64,000 bases of DNA, taken from assembly GCA_947488345.1 (NCBI GenBank), contig CANKZQ010000001.1:819501-883500 (forward strand), given 5' to 3'. The DNA is from an uncultured Flavobacteriaceae bacterium. GTDB lineage: Bacteria; Bacteroidota; Bacteroidia; Flavobacteriales; Flavobacteriaceae. Shown here in pieces: positions 33,938-43,438 of this stretch (positions are counted from its first letter, which is position 1; each line of letters starts with the position of its first letter). Both the position numbers and the translations under genes were made by a program. Below the pieces are notes generated by a model that did no database searches, was not told the origin of the DNA, and was given only the letters and a program-made list of their open reading frames with translations.

Positions 33938-35164
33938 TTATGCTGTTTTTGCTTTTAAACGTTTCATTCTTCTTTTTACATTGCCTTGTACCACATAATG
34001 ATCGATTGTAGGAGCGAACACATTCATTAATAGAATAGCTAAGAATACTCCTTCTGGATAGGCAGGGTTGAACACACGAATTGCAATCGAAATAAACCCG
34101 ATCAAGAATCCGTAAATCCACTTTCCTTTATTTGTTTGTGCTGCGGTTACTGGATCTGTAGCCATAAAAACAGCTCCAAATAGAATACTACCAATGAATA
34201 AATGTTGCCAGAATTCGACACTCATCAATCCATAAAATTTACTGCCTTCTGTAATCCAACCAGCATCAACCACACCATTAAATATCAAGCCCATAGCCAA
34301 GGCACCAATCAAGGTACTTACGATGATTCTCCAACTTCCTATTTTCGTAAAAATGAGGAATAACGCTCCGAGTATAATCAGCAGCTTTGAGGTTTCACCT
34401 ATAGACCCCGGTATAAATCCTAAGAACATATCCGACAGTGAATACATGACTTCATTATTTTGAGCATAGCTTCCTAAGATGGTCTCTCCAGAAATGGCAT
34501 CTAAATTTGAACCGGCAATTATTTCATTATTTCTTTCTACCGCACCATGAACCCAAACTTTATCACCACTCATCCAAGTAGGATAGGCAAAGAACAAAAA
34601 GGCTCTAATGGTCAAGGCAGGATTTAGAATATTCATTCCCGTTCCTCCGAATACTTCTTTTCCGATAACAACACCAAAAATAACCGCGACTGCCAACATC
34701 CATAAGGGAATATCTACAGGTACAATCAATGGTACTAACATACCAGTTACCAAATAACCTTCTTCTACTTCGTGACCTTTAATTACTGCGAAAATAAATT
34801 CAACAGCTAAACCAACTCCATAAGAAACAATTACCAAGGGTATAATTTTCCAGAAACCGACCATAAAGTTGTCTACGGTCCAAAATCCTCCGCTAAAAAA
34901 ACCACTTGTTACGCGTTCTATTTCGCCAGTCGCCAAATAATGTTGATATCCTGCATTGAACATACCGAATACTAAACATGGCACTAATGACATGATTACA
35001 ATATTCATGGTACGCTTTAAATCATCGGCTGCTTTTATATGAGTACCGTTATGCGTAGTCTCGTTTGGTAAATACAAAAACGTATGGATTGCATTAAATG
35101 CAGGCGCCATTTTTGTGCCTTTGTATTTCTCCTTTAAATTGTGTAAGTTTTGTTTTAATCCCAT
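33938..35164 (-). CDS. nqrB: Na+-NQR subunit B (covalent FMN, riboflavin)
   Basis: A 408-residue membrane subunit with about ten helices. Conserved parts are VAVIFGVVIGKEVFGGTGMN, ILNPALTIRAFLFFAYP and FMATDPVTAAQTNKGKW. The probable FMN acceptor is Thr228 in DAISGET (222-228), where the common form is D-x-x-S-G-A-T; Glu227 in place of Ala is unusual. NqrB is the main Na+-translocating subunit. It starts 4 bases after nqrA. Confidence 0.95.
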   Translation of the reverse strand: MGLKQNLHNLKEKYKGTKMAPAFNAIHTFLYLPNETTHNGTHIKAADDLKRTMNIVIMSLVPCLVFGMFNAGYQHYLATGEIERVTSGFFSGGFWTVDNFMVGFWKIIPLVIVSYGVGLAVEFIFAVIKGHEVEEGYLVTGMLVPLIVPVDIPLWMLAVAVIFGVVIGKEVFGGTGMNILNPALTIRAFLFFAYPTWMSGDKVWVHGAVERNNEIIAGSNLDAISGETILGSYAQNNEVMYSLSDMFLGFIPGSIGETSKLLIILGALFLIFTKIGSWRIIVSTLIGALAMGLIFNGVVDAGWITEGSKFYGLMSVEFWQHLFIGSILFGAVFMATDPVTAAQTNKGKWIYGFLIGFISIAIRVFNPAYPEGVFLAILLMNVFAPTIDHYVVQGNVKRRMKRLKAKTA

Positions 35165-35168
35165 AATA

Positions 35169-36518
35169 TTAACCTATTTCCTCTAGCATTAAATCTAATC
35201 CTTCTCTTATAATTTGTTGATGTGGTTGCTTAGACACGCAAATAAATTCTGTCAATGCAAAATCTTCTGGCGCCACTTCGTACATTCCGAGTGCTTCCAT
35301 TTCATCTAGGTCTTTATATAAACATGCTTTTAAGATTTGCAACGGGTATATATCTAATGGAAATACTTGCTCGTAGGCACCTGTCAATACAAACGCTCTA
35401 TGTTCACCGTTTGTATTGGTATTTAAATCGTATTTCTTATTCGGAGTTAACCATGAAAAGGTCAATGCTCTAGAATTTGAAATTTTATTGAAAACTGGTT
35501 TGTTCCAACCAAAAAATTCATAATCATCACCTTCTGGTATCGCTGTAATTTGATTATCATAATAACCCAAGAAACCATCTTTGTTTACCTGTGTGCCAGA
35601 CAATACATTACCACTAATGATCCGTTCATTCGTCTCCTCTAAATTCGTCGTTACAACATCGGCTATATTTGCGCCCATTAAAACCTCAACATACGACGGC
35701 GTGTTGAATTTTGAACCTGTTAGCGCTACGGTACGTTTGGCGTTGAACTTTCCTGTTAGTAATAACTCGCCCATGATTACTAAATCTTGAGGTGTCACTA
35801 CCCAAACAACTTCTCCTTTATTAATCGGATCAATTTTACCTATTTGCGTACTTACATTACCACTTGGATGTGGTCCAGAAACTTTATGCAAGGAAATTCC
35901 ATTCAATGCTGCTAATGGAGAATTTCCATTTTTAGCAACACTTACATGCACTTTACCCGTTGTTAATTTTGTTAACGCAGTTACGGCAGCTTGTAATTCA
36001 GCTTCTTTACCTTGCAATACGTAGTCTAAATCTGTTGCTAAAGGCGCACTGGCATAGGCTGAAATAAAAATTGCTTTTGGTTGACCTTCAGGATTCGCAA
36101 CGACGTCATATGGACGTTGCTTTATGAATGGCCAGCACCCTGAAGCTAATAAATGTGCTTTTACTTCTTCACCTGATAAAGACGCGGTGTCTTTTTTACC
36201 AAAATCTTTGAATTGCTGTTGCTTGTCTGCTAAGATTTTAATTTCCAAAACCTTACGTTTTGCCCCACGCACTATTTCAACGACTTCACCACTTACTGGA
36301 GAAGGAAATAATAATGCTTCATTAGCTTTATTGTAAAACAGTGCTTCACCCGCTTGAACTTCTTCACCAACTTTTACTAATAACTTTGGGGTAATTTTAT
36401 GGAAATCATCGGGTTTTACGGCATACACACTACCTAAAGGAATTGTAGTTGTTGTTTTGTCTGCCTCGCCCACCAGCTTAACATCTAAGCCTTTTTTGAT
36501 ACGAATGTCTTGTGACAT
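35169..36518 (-). CDS. nqrA: Na+-NQR subunit A
   Basis: A 449-residue peripheral subunit that takes part in quinone binding and completes the complex on the cytoplasmic side. Conserved parts are IRIKKGLDVKLVG at the start, TPKLLVKVGEEVQAGEALFYNK, FPSPVSGEVVEIVRGAKRKV (lipoyl-like beta region), FNTPSYVEVLMGANIADVV and the closing YPLQILKACLYKDLDEMEALG. It is the first gene of the operon; a TAAATTTG box lies about 37 bases upstream. Confidence 0.96.
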   Translation of the reverse strand: MSQDIRIKKGLDVKLVGEADKTTTTIPLGSVYAVKPDDFHKITPKLLVKVGEEVQAGEALFYNKANEALLFPSPVSGEVVEIVRGAKRKVLEIKILADKQQQFKDFGKKDTASLSGEEVKAHLLASGCWPFIKQRPYDVVANPEGQPKAIFISAYASAPLATDLDYVLQGKEAELQAAVTALTKLTTGKVHVSVAKNGNSPLAALNGISLHKVSGPHPSGNVSTQIGKIDPINKGEVVWVVTPQDLVIMGELLLTGKFNAKRTVALTGSKFNTPSYVEVLMGANIADVVTTNLEETNERIISGNVLSGTQVNKDGFLGYYDNQITAIPEGDDYEFFGWNKPVFNKISNSRALTFSWLTPNKKYDLNTNTNGEHRAFVLTGAYEQVFPLDIYPLQILKACLYKDLDEMEALGMYEVAPEDFALTEFICVSKQPHQQIIREGLDLMLEEIG

Positions 36519-36554
36519 ATTAAAAATTTGAGTTTATTGTCTTTTAAAACGCTG

Positions 36555-36562
36555 CAAATTTA
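36555..36562 (-). promoter_or_regulatory. -7 promoter element for nqrABCDEF
   Basis: Plus-strand CAAATTTA reads TAAATTTG on the minus strand, matching TAnnTTTG, 37 bases before the nqrA start. No TTG at the expected -33 position. Confidence 0.45.
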
Positions 36563-36714
36563 AAAATTTTGACGGTGTTATGTAAGTATTTAGAGCCTTA
36601 GATTCCTTATTTATATTAATTCTAAATAAAGCTTTGCTAAGGTCTAATTCCCTTTTAGTATTTTTACAAACCAAAACGGTACAACATTTGATTCACACTC
36701 ATCAAAAAACTGCA

Positions 36715-37974
36715 ATGTTCAGCATTACAAACAACATTTTATCAATTTTAGTATGTATGTGCCTTATTCAATTAAGCTTTGCGCAGCAAAAAGCCATTGT
36801 GAACCCTCCGAGTAACATAAAATCAGTGGTTTTGAGCCCCTTAATGGTCAATGAATATGCTCCCATTATCAAATTGGGCGCTCCATTGATGTTAAGTTTT
36901 GATGATCTTGATGCTCAACAAGTACAGTATCGTTATAAAATTGAGCATTATGACTATAATTGGAAGTCTTCAAATCTCAATGCAACCGAATTTTTGAATG
37001 GCTTCAACGATGATTTAATTCGTGATTTCGAAAACTCTTTCAATACATTACAAGACTATACACATTATAGTGTGCGGATTCCGAATGAGAATATTAGTAT
37101 TAAAATAAGTGGTAATTATATGATCAGTGTACTCGATGAAGATGATGTTGTTGTTTTTTCAAAACCTTTTATTGTCTATGAGCCTTTGGTTGATGTGGGT
37201 GTAAGTACACATAGAAGCAGAGATATCGCAACAATCAATACCAAGCACAACGTTCAATTCATCATTAATTATCCCAATCTTACAATCAACAACCCAAGTA
37301 ATGAAATCAAGGTGGCCGTGTATCAAAACAACGATTGGAATACCTTTATTAAGGATATAAAACCTCAATTTACGCGAGGTACACAATTGCTGTATAAGTA
37401 CAATTCTAATATTAATTTTTGGGCCGGAAACGAATATCTTTTTTTTGATACAAAACAGATTCGAAATGCATCAAATAATATATACAGAACCGAGTTAAAA
37501 GATATTTTTAACACTTATCTATATTCAGACGAATATCGTCTTCATAAGCCCTACACATTGAATCCTGACATCAATGGTAATTTTGTATTAAGAACCATAG
37601 ATAACGATGACGTTAAGCTTGAAGGAGACTACTCACGAGTACACTTTAGTCTACTGGCGCCAGATAACATTCAGAATGACCCTATCTATATTTATGGAAA
37701 CCACAATGATTGGCAGTTAAATGACGATAATAAAATGGTGTATGATGCCAAAACGAAATCATATCAAGGCCAGCTCTTATTGAAGCAAGGTTTTTACAAT
37801 TATAAATATGTAACAGCAGGGAAAGATGGTATTGTGAAACATCAAGTTATTGACGGTTCTCATTTTCAGACAGAAAATAAATATACTGTTATTGTATATT
37901 ATCAACCCTTCGGGACTCGCTATGATCAAGTAATTGGGGTTGGCAGTGGTAATTCTGAAAGCTTACGCAACTAA
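36715..37974 (+). CDS. Type IX secretion system plug protein (DUF5103)
   Basis: A 419-residue exported protein. Signal peptide: NILSILVCMCLIQLSFAQ (about residues 6-23). The mature part has PPSNIKSVVLSPL, GAPLMLSFDDLDAQQVQYRYKIEHYDYNW and FLNGFNDDLIRDFENSFNTLQDYTHY, all typical of DUF5103, the family of the plug that closes the SprA translocon in Flavobacterium johnsoniae. The C-terminal part (IYIYGNHNDWQLNDDNKM, then a KQGFYNYKY turn) resembles a carbohydrate-binding-type beta domain. I chose the ATG at 36715 since it begins the signal peptide. No other T9SS genes are in the window. Confidence 0.8.
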   Translation: MFSITNNILSILVCMCLIQLSFAQQKAIVNPPSNIKSVVLSPLMVNEYAPIIKLGAPLMLSFDDLDAQQVQYRYKIEHYDYNWKSSNLNATEFLNGFNDDLIRDFENSFNTLQDYTHYSVRIPNENISIKISGNYMISVLDEDDVVVFSKPFIVYEPLVDVGVSTHRSRDIATINTKHNVQFIINYPNLTINNPSNEIKVAVYQNNDWNTFIKDIKPQFTRGTQLLYKYNSNINFWAGNEYLFFDTKQIRNASNNIYRTELKDIFNTYLYSDEYRLHKPYTLNPDINGNFVLRTIDNDDVKLEGDYSRVHFSLLAPDNIQNDPIYIYGNHNDWQLNDDNKMVYDAKTKSYQGQLLLKQGFYNYKYVTAGKDGIVKHQVIDGSHFQTENKYTVIVYYQPFGTRYDQVIGVGSGNSESLRN

Positions 37975-38006
37975 TTCCGTCTAAATACATCTAACAATTA
38001 ATGAAG

Positions 38007-38036
38007 TTGCTAATTATAAAACAATTAGTATCTTTG
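38007..38036 (+). promoter_or_regulatory. Promoter for apaG
   Basis: TTG (38007-38009), a 19-base spacer, and TATCTTTG (38029-38036): an ideal match to the Bacteroidota promoter. The ATG is 27 bases further on. Confidence 0.7.
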
Positions 38037-38063
38037 TTTCACTATTTAAGCGAGTAGATAACT

Positions 38064-38450
38064 ATGGTTCAGCAAGTAACAAATGGCATTAAGATTTCTG
38101 TAAAGACAAATTTTGAGGGGGCTTCCTATCAAAATTACAGAATGCTTTTTTCTTTTAGTTACAGCATTACGATAGAAAATCAAAGCAACGATTCGGTACA
38201 ATTAGTAAGTCGTCATTGGAAAATTTTCGACTCGCTCAAAAATACAGAAATTGTCGAAGGAGAAGGTGTTATTGGAGAAAAGCCAATTTTAAAACCTAAA
38301 AAGAGTTATACCTATCGCTCTTATTGTAATTTGACGTCTCAGACAGGAGCGATGCGTGGATTTTTTAACATGATTAACTTTACCTCTACAAAAAAATTCA
38401 AGGTAAAAATTCCTTCTTTTCAACTAAACGTCCCAGCTATTTTAAATTAA
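38064..38450 (+). CDS. apaG: ApaG domain protein
   Basis: A 128-residue protein of standard ApaG length and fold (fibronectin-like beta sandwich): FSYSITIENQSNDSVQLVSRHW, then EGEGVIGEKPILKPKKSYTYRSYC and GAMRGFFNM. These include the GxGVxGxxPxLxPG-like loop of the family. ApaG is linked to Co2+ resistance and diadenosine-polyphosphate metabolism in enterobacteria, but its biochemical role is unsettled. Single gene with its own promoter, possibly read through into DUF3667. Confidence 0.9.
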   Translation: MVQQVTNGIKISVKTNFEGASYQNYRMLFSFSYSITIENQSNDSVQLVSRHWKIFDSLKNTEIVEGEGVIGEKPILKPKKSYTYRSYCNLTSQTGAMRGFFNMINFTSTKKFKVKIPSFQLNVPAILN

Positions 38451-38497
38451 AAGCGCGAAGGTTTTTCTATTTTTATCAAAACAACTATTTTTAACCG

Positions 38498-39655
38498 ATG
38501 TTAAAGTTGTTTACAAAGAAAAAGAAAGAAAAGCTCCCTGCACGACTTCGTGGCAATTCATGCTTAAACTGTAACGACCCTTTAGAAGGCGAAGAAAATT
38601 TTTGCCCTAATTGTGGACAAAGAAATAACATCAATCAACTTAGTTTTAAACTTTTTGTTGAAGAGTTCTTTGGAGATGTCTTTTCATATGACTCCCGATT
38701 ATGGGGTACGGTTTTTCCATTAATTCTCAAACCTGGAAAAGTTGCTTACGAATTTGTTTCAGGTAAACGTAAAGAATTTATCAATCCTTTTCGGACTTAC
38801 TTAACAGTATCTTTACTATTCTTTGTCGTACTAGGTCTTGTCAAAACGATTCAACAATATAACGGAGACGGGACGCAAACCTCAAAAATTTCATTGTTTA
38901 ATTTTGGTGATAATGATGATGATGATGACAAGGATGATTTAACTACTGTTCAAAAAGATTCGATAGTTAAGAATACTTTAACCAACGTTAAAAATAATGC
39001 AGACATTAATCTCGACTCTATCTTAACAGCGAATAATGTAAACGTAGACAGCATTGATTTAGATAAAGTATCTATTGATTCGGCGAAACAAAAAATTCGT
39101 CAACAAAGCTCATTTGTAAAAAAAGTTACTGCTTTTTATGATTATCATGAATTGAATCAAGATCATTCTCCTGCGCAAGCGTTTGATAGTTTAGGATATG
39201 AAAACACCTTTTGGAATCGGTTTTATTACGACAAGTCTATAAGCGTTTACAAAATGCAGCAGGATGGTGATAGCTTTATCGACCAACTTCTTTCAGGGAT
39301 ATCCATTGCTGTATTCTTATTTCTACCCATTTTCGCCTTGTTTTTCAAACTCATTTATATTCGACGAAAATATACCTATATGGAACATCTGGTTTTTGTT
39401 TTTTACACGCAATCAGTGTTCTTCCTACTCATGTTATTATTCTTTATCGGATATACGCTTTCAGACGGTGAGGGTAGCTTAATAGCAATATTTTTATTGT
39501 TATTCGCTGTATACATTTATCTCGCTATGCGAAAATTCTATCAGCAAGGATGGTTTAAAACTTTTGTGAAATTTACTTTGATTAATTTTTCCTTCTGGAT
39601 AATGTCATCTATAGGAGTTGCACTTCTATTTCTAATTTCTTTTATTTTTTATTAA
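38498..39655 (+). CDS. DUF3667 family membrane protein with zinc ribbon
   Basis: A 385-residue protein. Residues about 23-42 hold a zinc ribbon (CLNCNDPLEGEENFCPNCGQ, two CxxC pairs) facing the cytoplasm. Then comes a conserved stretch (FVEEFFGDVFSYDSRLWGTVFPLILKPG...FRTYLTVSLLFFV), one helix, an acidic extracytoplasmic loop (DDDDDKDD) and four C-terminal helices. This is the DUF3667 layout; its role is unknown. It ends with a 4-base stop overlap (TTAA) against the converging gene at 39652. Confidence 0.85.
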   Translation: MLKLFTKKKKEKLPARLRGNSCLNCNDPLEGEENFCPNCGQRNNINQLSFKLFVEEFFGDVFSYDSRLWGTVFPLILKPGKVAYEFVSGKRKEFINPFRTYLTVSLLFFVVLGLVKTIQQYNGDGTQTSKISLFNFGDNDDDDDKDDLTTVQKDSIVKNTLTNVKNNADINLDSILTANNVNVDSIDLDKVSIDSAKQKIRQQSSFVKKVTAFYDYHELNQDHSPAQAFDSLGYENTFWNRFYYDKSISVYKMQQDGDSFIDQLLSGISIAVFLFLPIFALFFKLIYIRRKYTYMEHLVFVFYTQSVFFLLMLLFFIGYTLSDGEGSLIAIFLLLFAVYIYLAMRKFYQQGWFKTFVKFTLINFSFWIMSSIGVALLFLISFIFY

Positions 39656-40995
39656 TCGGGCTTGATAAATTGTCCTATAAAATTGCGATCGGCCGCTCTC
39701 AATCGTACTTGCATCAGAAATTCATCATTGATTGATAACTCGGCTGATACATTCTCAATTAAACGCACGCGACTATTTTTAGCAGGTATTGAAGAAAACT
39801 CTAACGGAGTTTCCATATATTTTTTCGTATCTAAAAAAGCCTTTAACTTATAGCTAACTTCTTTGTTTGCACTTTTGTTAGGCTGTTTTTGAGTAAAAAT
39901 ATGTAGCCCATCATCTTGATTTCTTGCGAACATTTTATAGAGTGGAATGCTGGTAAAAAGAGTATCACCATCGACGGTTTTGATCGCATTACTGTGGCTA
40001 AAATAACTATATAAACTATCCTTATCACCAAGCTCAAATCTTACATCGGGCACACTAAGTTCTTGAATCGATTTTTTCTCTAGCTTATTAAAATCATCAT
40101 CATATTCATAAGTAACAATCGTATCAATTCTTTTGTCAACTGATTTCAAATTTAGTACCAGGTTGCCGTTCCATTTATTGACAATCGAATCCAATGATAA
40201 TTTTGTGACATCATCGAATTTTCGTTTAACATCTTCAGTAACGAAAGATTTAAAAAAGGGATGCTCGTTGTTGATCTGCGCAGCAATAAACCCGACAGTA
40301 TTTTCAGAGGGTTCTCTAAAAGAAATATCGTTAAACAATTCAAAAATAACGTTACCTTTAATTTCGAACAGGTCATTTTTGAAATTACCCTCCAAAAAAT
40401 TATCTGCTGTATTTACATAAGAAAGATCACTTTCAGAATTTGAAATCAATTTGAGTAAACCATCATCCTTTTGATAAAAATTAGTTTCTTGAAAAAGATC
40501 TTGAAGGGCATCTACAACAGACTCATTTTGTCGCTTTTTAAAGGCGATCATCATTTTTTCATGCAAAATGCCAATGACCAAACGCCCCTTCCCAAATAAA
40601 CCTAACTCGTTATTCTTAATTTCTTGAAAGCCTTCTTGTAATAAATAGCGTTCAAACGCATCTCTCTTTTTTAGACTAATAAAACTACTAAACCAGGCGC
40701 TTTTCAGGGTAGACGTATTGGTGAAAAACAACATATTTCTCGGTATAGAAATTGTTCTCCTCAGGGATACTTTATCTTTTTTACGTCCCTTAAGGTCAAT
40801 ATATTTCAGCGGGTTTTTAAGCGCGTCGAATAACAAATGTTGCTCTATTTGTCGTACATTAATATGTACAACTTCGGTAGCAGTTTTCGGTATTTTATCC
40901 TCAATTTTTAGCGCCCGTTTATATCTAAAAAAATACAGTACCAAAAGTGCAACACAAATAGCAACAAAAAGATAGCCGAGTTTTTTTCTCATCAA
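39652..40995 (-). CDS. Membrane-anchored protein of unknown function, DUF4836-like
   Basis: A 447-residue protein with an N-terminal helix (YLFVAICVALLVLYFF, about 8-23) acting as anchor. After it comes KIPKTATEVVHINVRQIEQ, which parallels KIPSSAEAVVSINGNRLVE in the upstream neighbour. A second parallel is IVTYEYDDDFNKLEKKS...VPDVRFELGDK against TYTSYEYDEDYKRKEVKK...VPDFTIMVGSK. The two are therefore distant paralogues, and this one lacks a cleavable signal peptide. Spacing to the gene before it is 3 bases, so they form one operon. Function unknown. Confidence 0.7.
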   Translation of the reverse strand: MMRKKLGYLFVAICVALLVLYFFRYKRALKIEDKIPKTATEVVHINVRQIEQHLLFDALKNPLKYIDLKGRKKDKVSLRRTISIPRNMLFFTNTSTLKSAWFSSFISLKKRDAFERYLLQEGFQEIKNNELGLFGKGRLVIGILHEKMMIAFKKRQNESVVDALQDLFQETNFYQKDDGLLKLISNSESDLSYVNTADNFLEGNFKNDLFEIKGNVIFELFNDISFREPSENTVGFIAAQINNEHPFFKSFVTEDVKRKFDDVTKLSLDSIVNKWNGNLVLNLKSVDKRIDTIVTYEYDDDFNKLEKKSIQELSVPDVRFELGDKDSLYSYFSHSNAIKTVDGDTLFTSIPLYKMFARNQDDGLHIFTQKQPNKSANKEVSYKLKAFLDTKKYMETPLEFSSIPAKNSRVRLIENVSAELSINDEFLMQVRLRAADRNFIGQFIKPD

Positions 40996-40998
40996 TTT

Positions 40999-42711
40999 TT
41001 ACTTAGCTGCAAACTCGATAAAATTTAAAAAAGCTTTCAATGAATTGCCCTGAGTTCCTGAAGTATTAATTCTCATTTCAGAACGCATTTTATTACCTTT
41101 CATTTTAGAAGATTTGAAATAAGCATCTTTAAAATTCTCTTTGGCATAATTCATAAATCCTCGCTCTTTTGTACTCAATTCAGAAGCTGGTATTCTTGAC
41201 ATTATTTTTTTTCCATCCACATAGAATGTAGATACATTTTTTTGCATTAGCTTTTGGTGTTTTCCTAAATTCTTAACGAATCGATTATTTACGATGTTCG
41301 CTATTTTTTCTTCCGATGTTGTAAAGAATAGAATATCATTTTTCACCACAGTATATAGGTCAACTGGTATCTCGTTTTTAGGTACATTTATCTTATAATA
41401 CCCTGCCTTATTTTCGAAAAGTTCATATTTAATTCCGAGACGAGCCGCCTTGTTCAATAGTTTCCCTTTTTTAGATCCGACCATAATGGTGAAATCAGGT
41501 ACCATATCTTTTTTCGTTTTCTTAACTTCCTTTCTCTTATAATCCTCGTCATATTCATAGGAAGTATACGTCACCTCTTTCTCTCCGAAATCATTCAGTA
41601 CAAATAACATATCGCCAGTCATTAATTCACCAATTGCCTCTTCATCTAACAACAACGACAAAAAATCACCACTTAAATCCATTTCTTGTTTGTATTGCGG
41701 CATCAATCCACCATACATACTTGTCATTAAAGCAGGATATTCTTCAAATAGAGCCTGCATATCCATTGAAAAGCTCATATATGCTAAGACATCATTTTGA
41801 TTAAAATAATTATAGAAATTCTTATCCATCTTCGAATTATAGACCTTCTTAAAGGCTTTTTCCCATTCTGCACTCACTTCCATTTCCATGGTCATTCTCG
41901 TCGCGTCAGTATCAAAATATAAATTTGCCACGACGCTTTTAAAACCGTTGTACATATTACCTTGCAATCCAGCCAATGAGCTCATTCCAGACATTCCATA
42001 AATATTCGACATGAATCCATTCATAAGCCCTCCGTAATTTTTAATCCATACAGACGCCGCCGCTTCTTTATCTTTACTAGCTAGGTAATTTTTATTATTT
42101 AAAACTGATCTACCTCCATTTCCATTAAAAATAGACAATGCGTATGCCTTCGCCCATCGTTGAGCCACCCTTTTCTTTATTGCGTAATATGATTCATCCT
42201 CACTTTCAGCTTCGGCCTTAAAGCGCTCCTCGTTGTCTTTAAAGTAATTATATGGCTTTTCATAACCAGTCACGAAGAGCATTTGATCATTCCATACGGT
42301 AACAGAACTATGATCAACCATTATTTGCACTCCCCCTTCAGAAATAATCGTTTCTTTTTCTCTAGGTGATATTAAGCTTTCGAACATATTCTTGTCAGCT
42401 AATTTCACCAAAAAATTATGGTAGTTAATACTGTCTGTTCTTTTGTGAAAATAGTATGCCTTTGAATTTATGTCAAAACCTATCTCCTTAATACTCGTCA
42501 GTTTATTCTCCTCCTTTTTTCTACTTAACTCTTTGAACATCATCTTCGCAAAATTATAATTATCAAATTCAGCGATCGAGACGAGTTCAACTAAACGGTT
42601 TCCATTGATAGAAACAACAGCTTCCGCACTGCTAGGTATTTTACTTTCTAAATTTTGCGCAATACTTGTAAAAGATGCGCAGATGGCAACAATAAATAAT
42701 ATCTTTTTCAT
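40999..42711 (-). CDS. Exported DUF4836-like protein
   Basis: A 570-residue protein with signal peptide ending FTSIAQ (about residue 19). It opens with SKIPSSAEAVVSINGNRLVELV, a common start of the DUF4836 group in Bacteroidota, and has Gly/Met-rich stretches (YGGLMNGFMSNIYGMSGMSS) and repeated beta segments. No enzyme motif was recognised. It is the middle gene of three with 3-5 base gaps; the downstream gene is a membrane-anchored distant paralogue. The group probably acts in the periplasm or at the outer membrane. Confidence 0.72.
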   Translation of the reverse strand: MKKILFIVAICASFTSIAQNLESKIPSSAEAVVSINGNRLVELVSIAEFDNYNFAKMMFKELSRKKEENKLTSIKEIGFDINSKAYYFHKRTDSINYHNFLVKLADKNMFESLISPREKETIISEGGVQIMVDHSSVTVWNDQMLFVTGYEKPYNYFKDNEERFKAEAESEDESYYAIKKRVAQRWAKAYALSIFNGNGGRSVLNNKNYLASKDKEAAASVWIKNYGGLMNGFMSNIYGMSGMSSLAGLQGNMYNGFKSVVANLYFDTDATRMTMEMEVSAEWEKAFKKVYNSKMDKNFYNYFNQNDVLAYMSFSMDMQALFEEYPALMTSMYGGLMPQYKQEMDLSGDFLSLLLDEEAIGELMTGDMLFVLNDFGEKEVTYTSYEYDEDYKRKEVKKTKKDMVPDFTIMVGSKKGKLLNKAARLGIKYELFENKAGYYKINVPKNEIPVDLYTVVKNDILFFTTSEEKIANIVNNRFVKNLGKHQKLMQKNVSTFYVDGKKIMSRIPASELSTKERGFMNYAKENFKDAYFKSSKMKGNKMRSEMRINTSGTQGNSLKAFLNFIEFAAK

Positions 42712-42716
42712 ACTGG

Positions 42717-43388
42717 TTAATTCTGGAGTTTGATTTGGTTTTTGATTGAGTTTTTATTTTTTATGATGTCTTGAGCATTTACTCTTAACATAATTGCTTT
42801 TTTACTGCCTGCAATTTTGGCTGTTGTATTTTGCGACGAAACAATAGGCGTTTCAAAACGATAAATCGTAGTCATCGTTGCCGTTTCAAAGACCTTTCGA
42901 TCTTCCATATTTGTTTTTTTAAATGCTGCGGAAATATCATAATGATAATTTCTTGTAAAGGTATTTTTGGCTGTATCGAAACTAAAATGTTTTTGCTTTT
43001 TGATCATAGCAGCATCTTTTTTCGTGCTAAAATTAGAGATGACCGTATTTAAGGCATCAACATCCGTAAAATCACAAGAAACAGTAAAAATATATTCGCC
43101 AAAATCTATCGAATTTTTGACATTTGAAATTCCTTGAATTCTTTTCACTTTCTCTACTGCCTGGGCAATACGTTGACGAATTTCTTGTTTCGAAGGAACC
43201 TTGTAATTATTCACACTATCTAGTAATAGCATAGAATTAAGTTTGGTTTTGCTCTTACTCAAATTCATGGTAAGCGTAACGTGACCTGAACCGTCTTTAT
43301 TAAAACTTACCTCTTCAATTATTTCGAAACAACTGGTACAAAGAATTAATAATCCGATAAAAATATAATTGATTCCCTTTTTATGCAT
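42717..43388 (-). CDS. Hypothetical lipoprotein heading a three-gene envelope operon
   Basis: A 223-residue lipoprotein (GLLILCTSCFE, Cys20). The opening SFNKDGSGHVTLTMNLSKSK looks like the beta-rich proteins that other Bacteroidota annotate only as hypothetical lipoproteins; the rest alternates helices (QEIRQRIAQAVEKVKRI) and strands. It begins the operon with the two DUF4836-like genes (5-base gap to the next). A -7 box TAAATTTG sits 17 bases before the start. Function unknown. Confidence 0.75.
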   Translation of the reverse strand: MHKKGINYIFIGLLILCTSCFEIIEEVSFNKDGSGHVTLTMNLSKSKTKLNSMLLLDSVNNYKVPSKQEIRQRIAQAVEKVKRIQGISNVKNSIDFGEYIFTVSCDFTDVDALNTVISNFSTKKDAAMIKKQKHFSFDTAKNTFTRNYHYDISAAFKKTNMEDRKVFETATMTTIYRFETPIVSSQNTTAKIAGSKKAIMLRVNAQDIIKNKNSIKNQIKLQN

Positions 43389-43404
43389 AGCAACTTATGA
43401 GTAG

Positions 43405-43412
43405 CAAATTTA
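43405..43412 (-). promoter_or_regulatory. -7 promoter element for the three-gene envelope operon
   Basis: CAAATTTA on the plus strand is TAAATTTG on the minus strand, matching TAnnTTTG, 17 bases before the start at 43388. Confidence 0.5.
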
Positions 43413-43438
43413 AGTAATTAGTTACAATAACGCATTTC

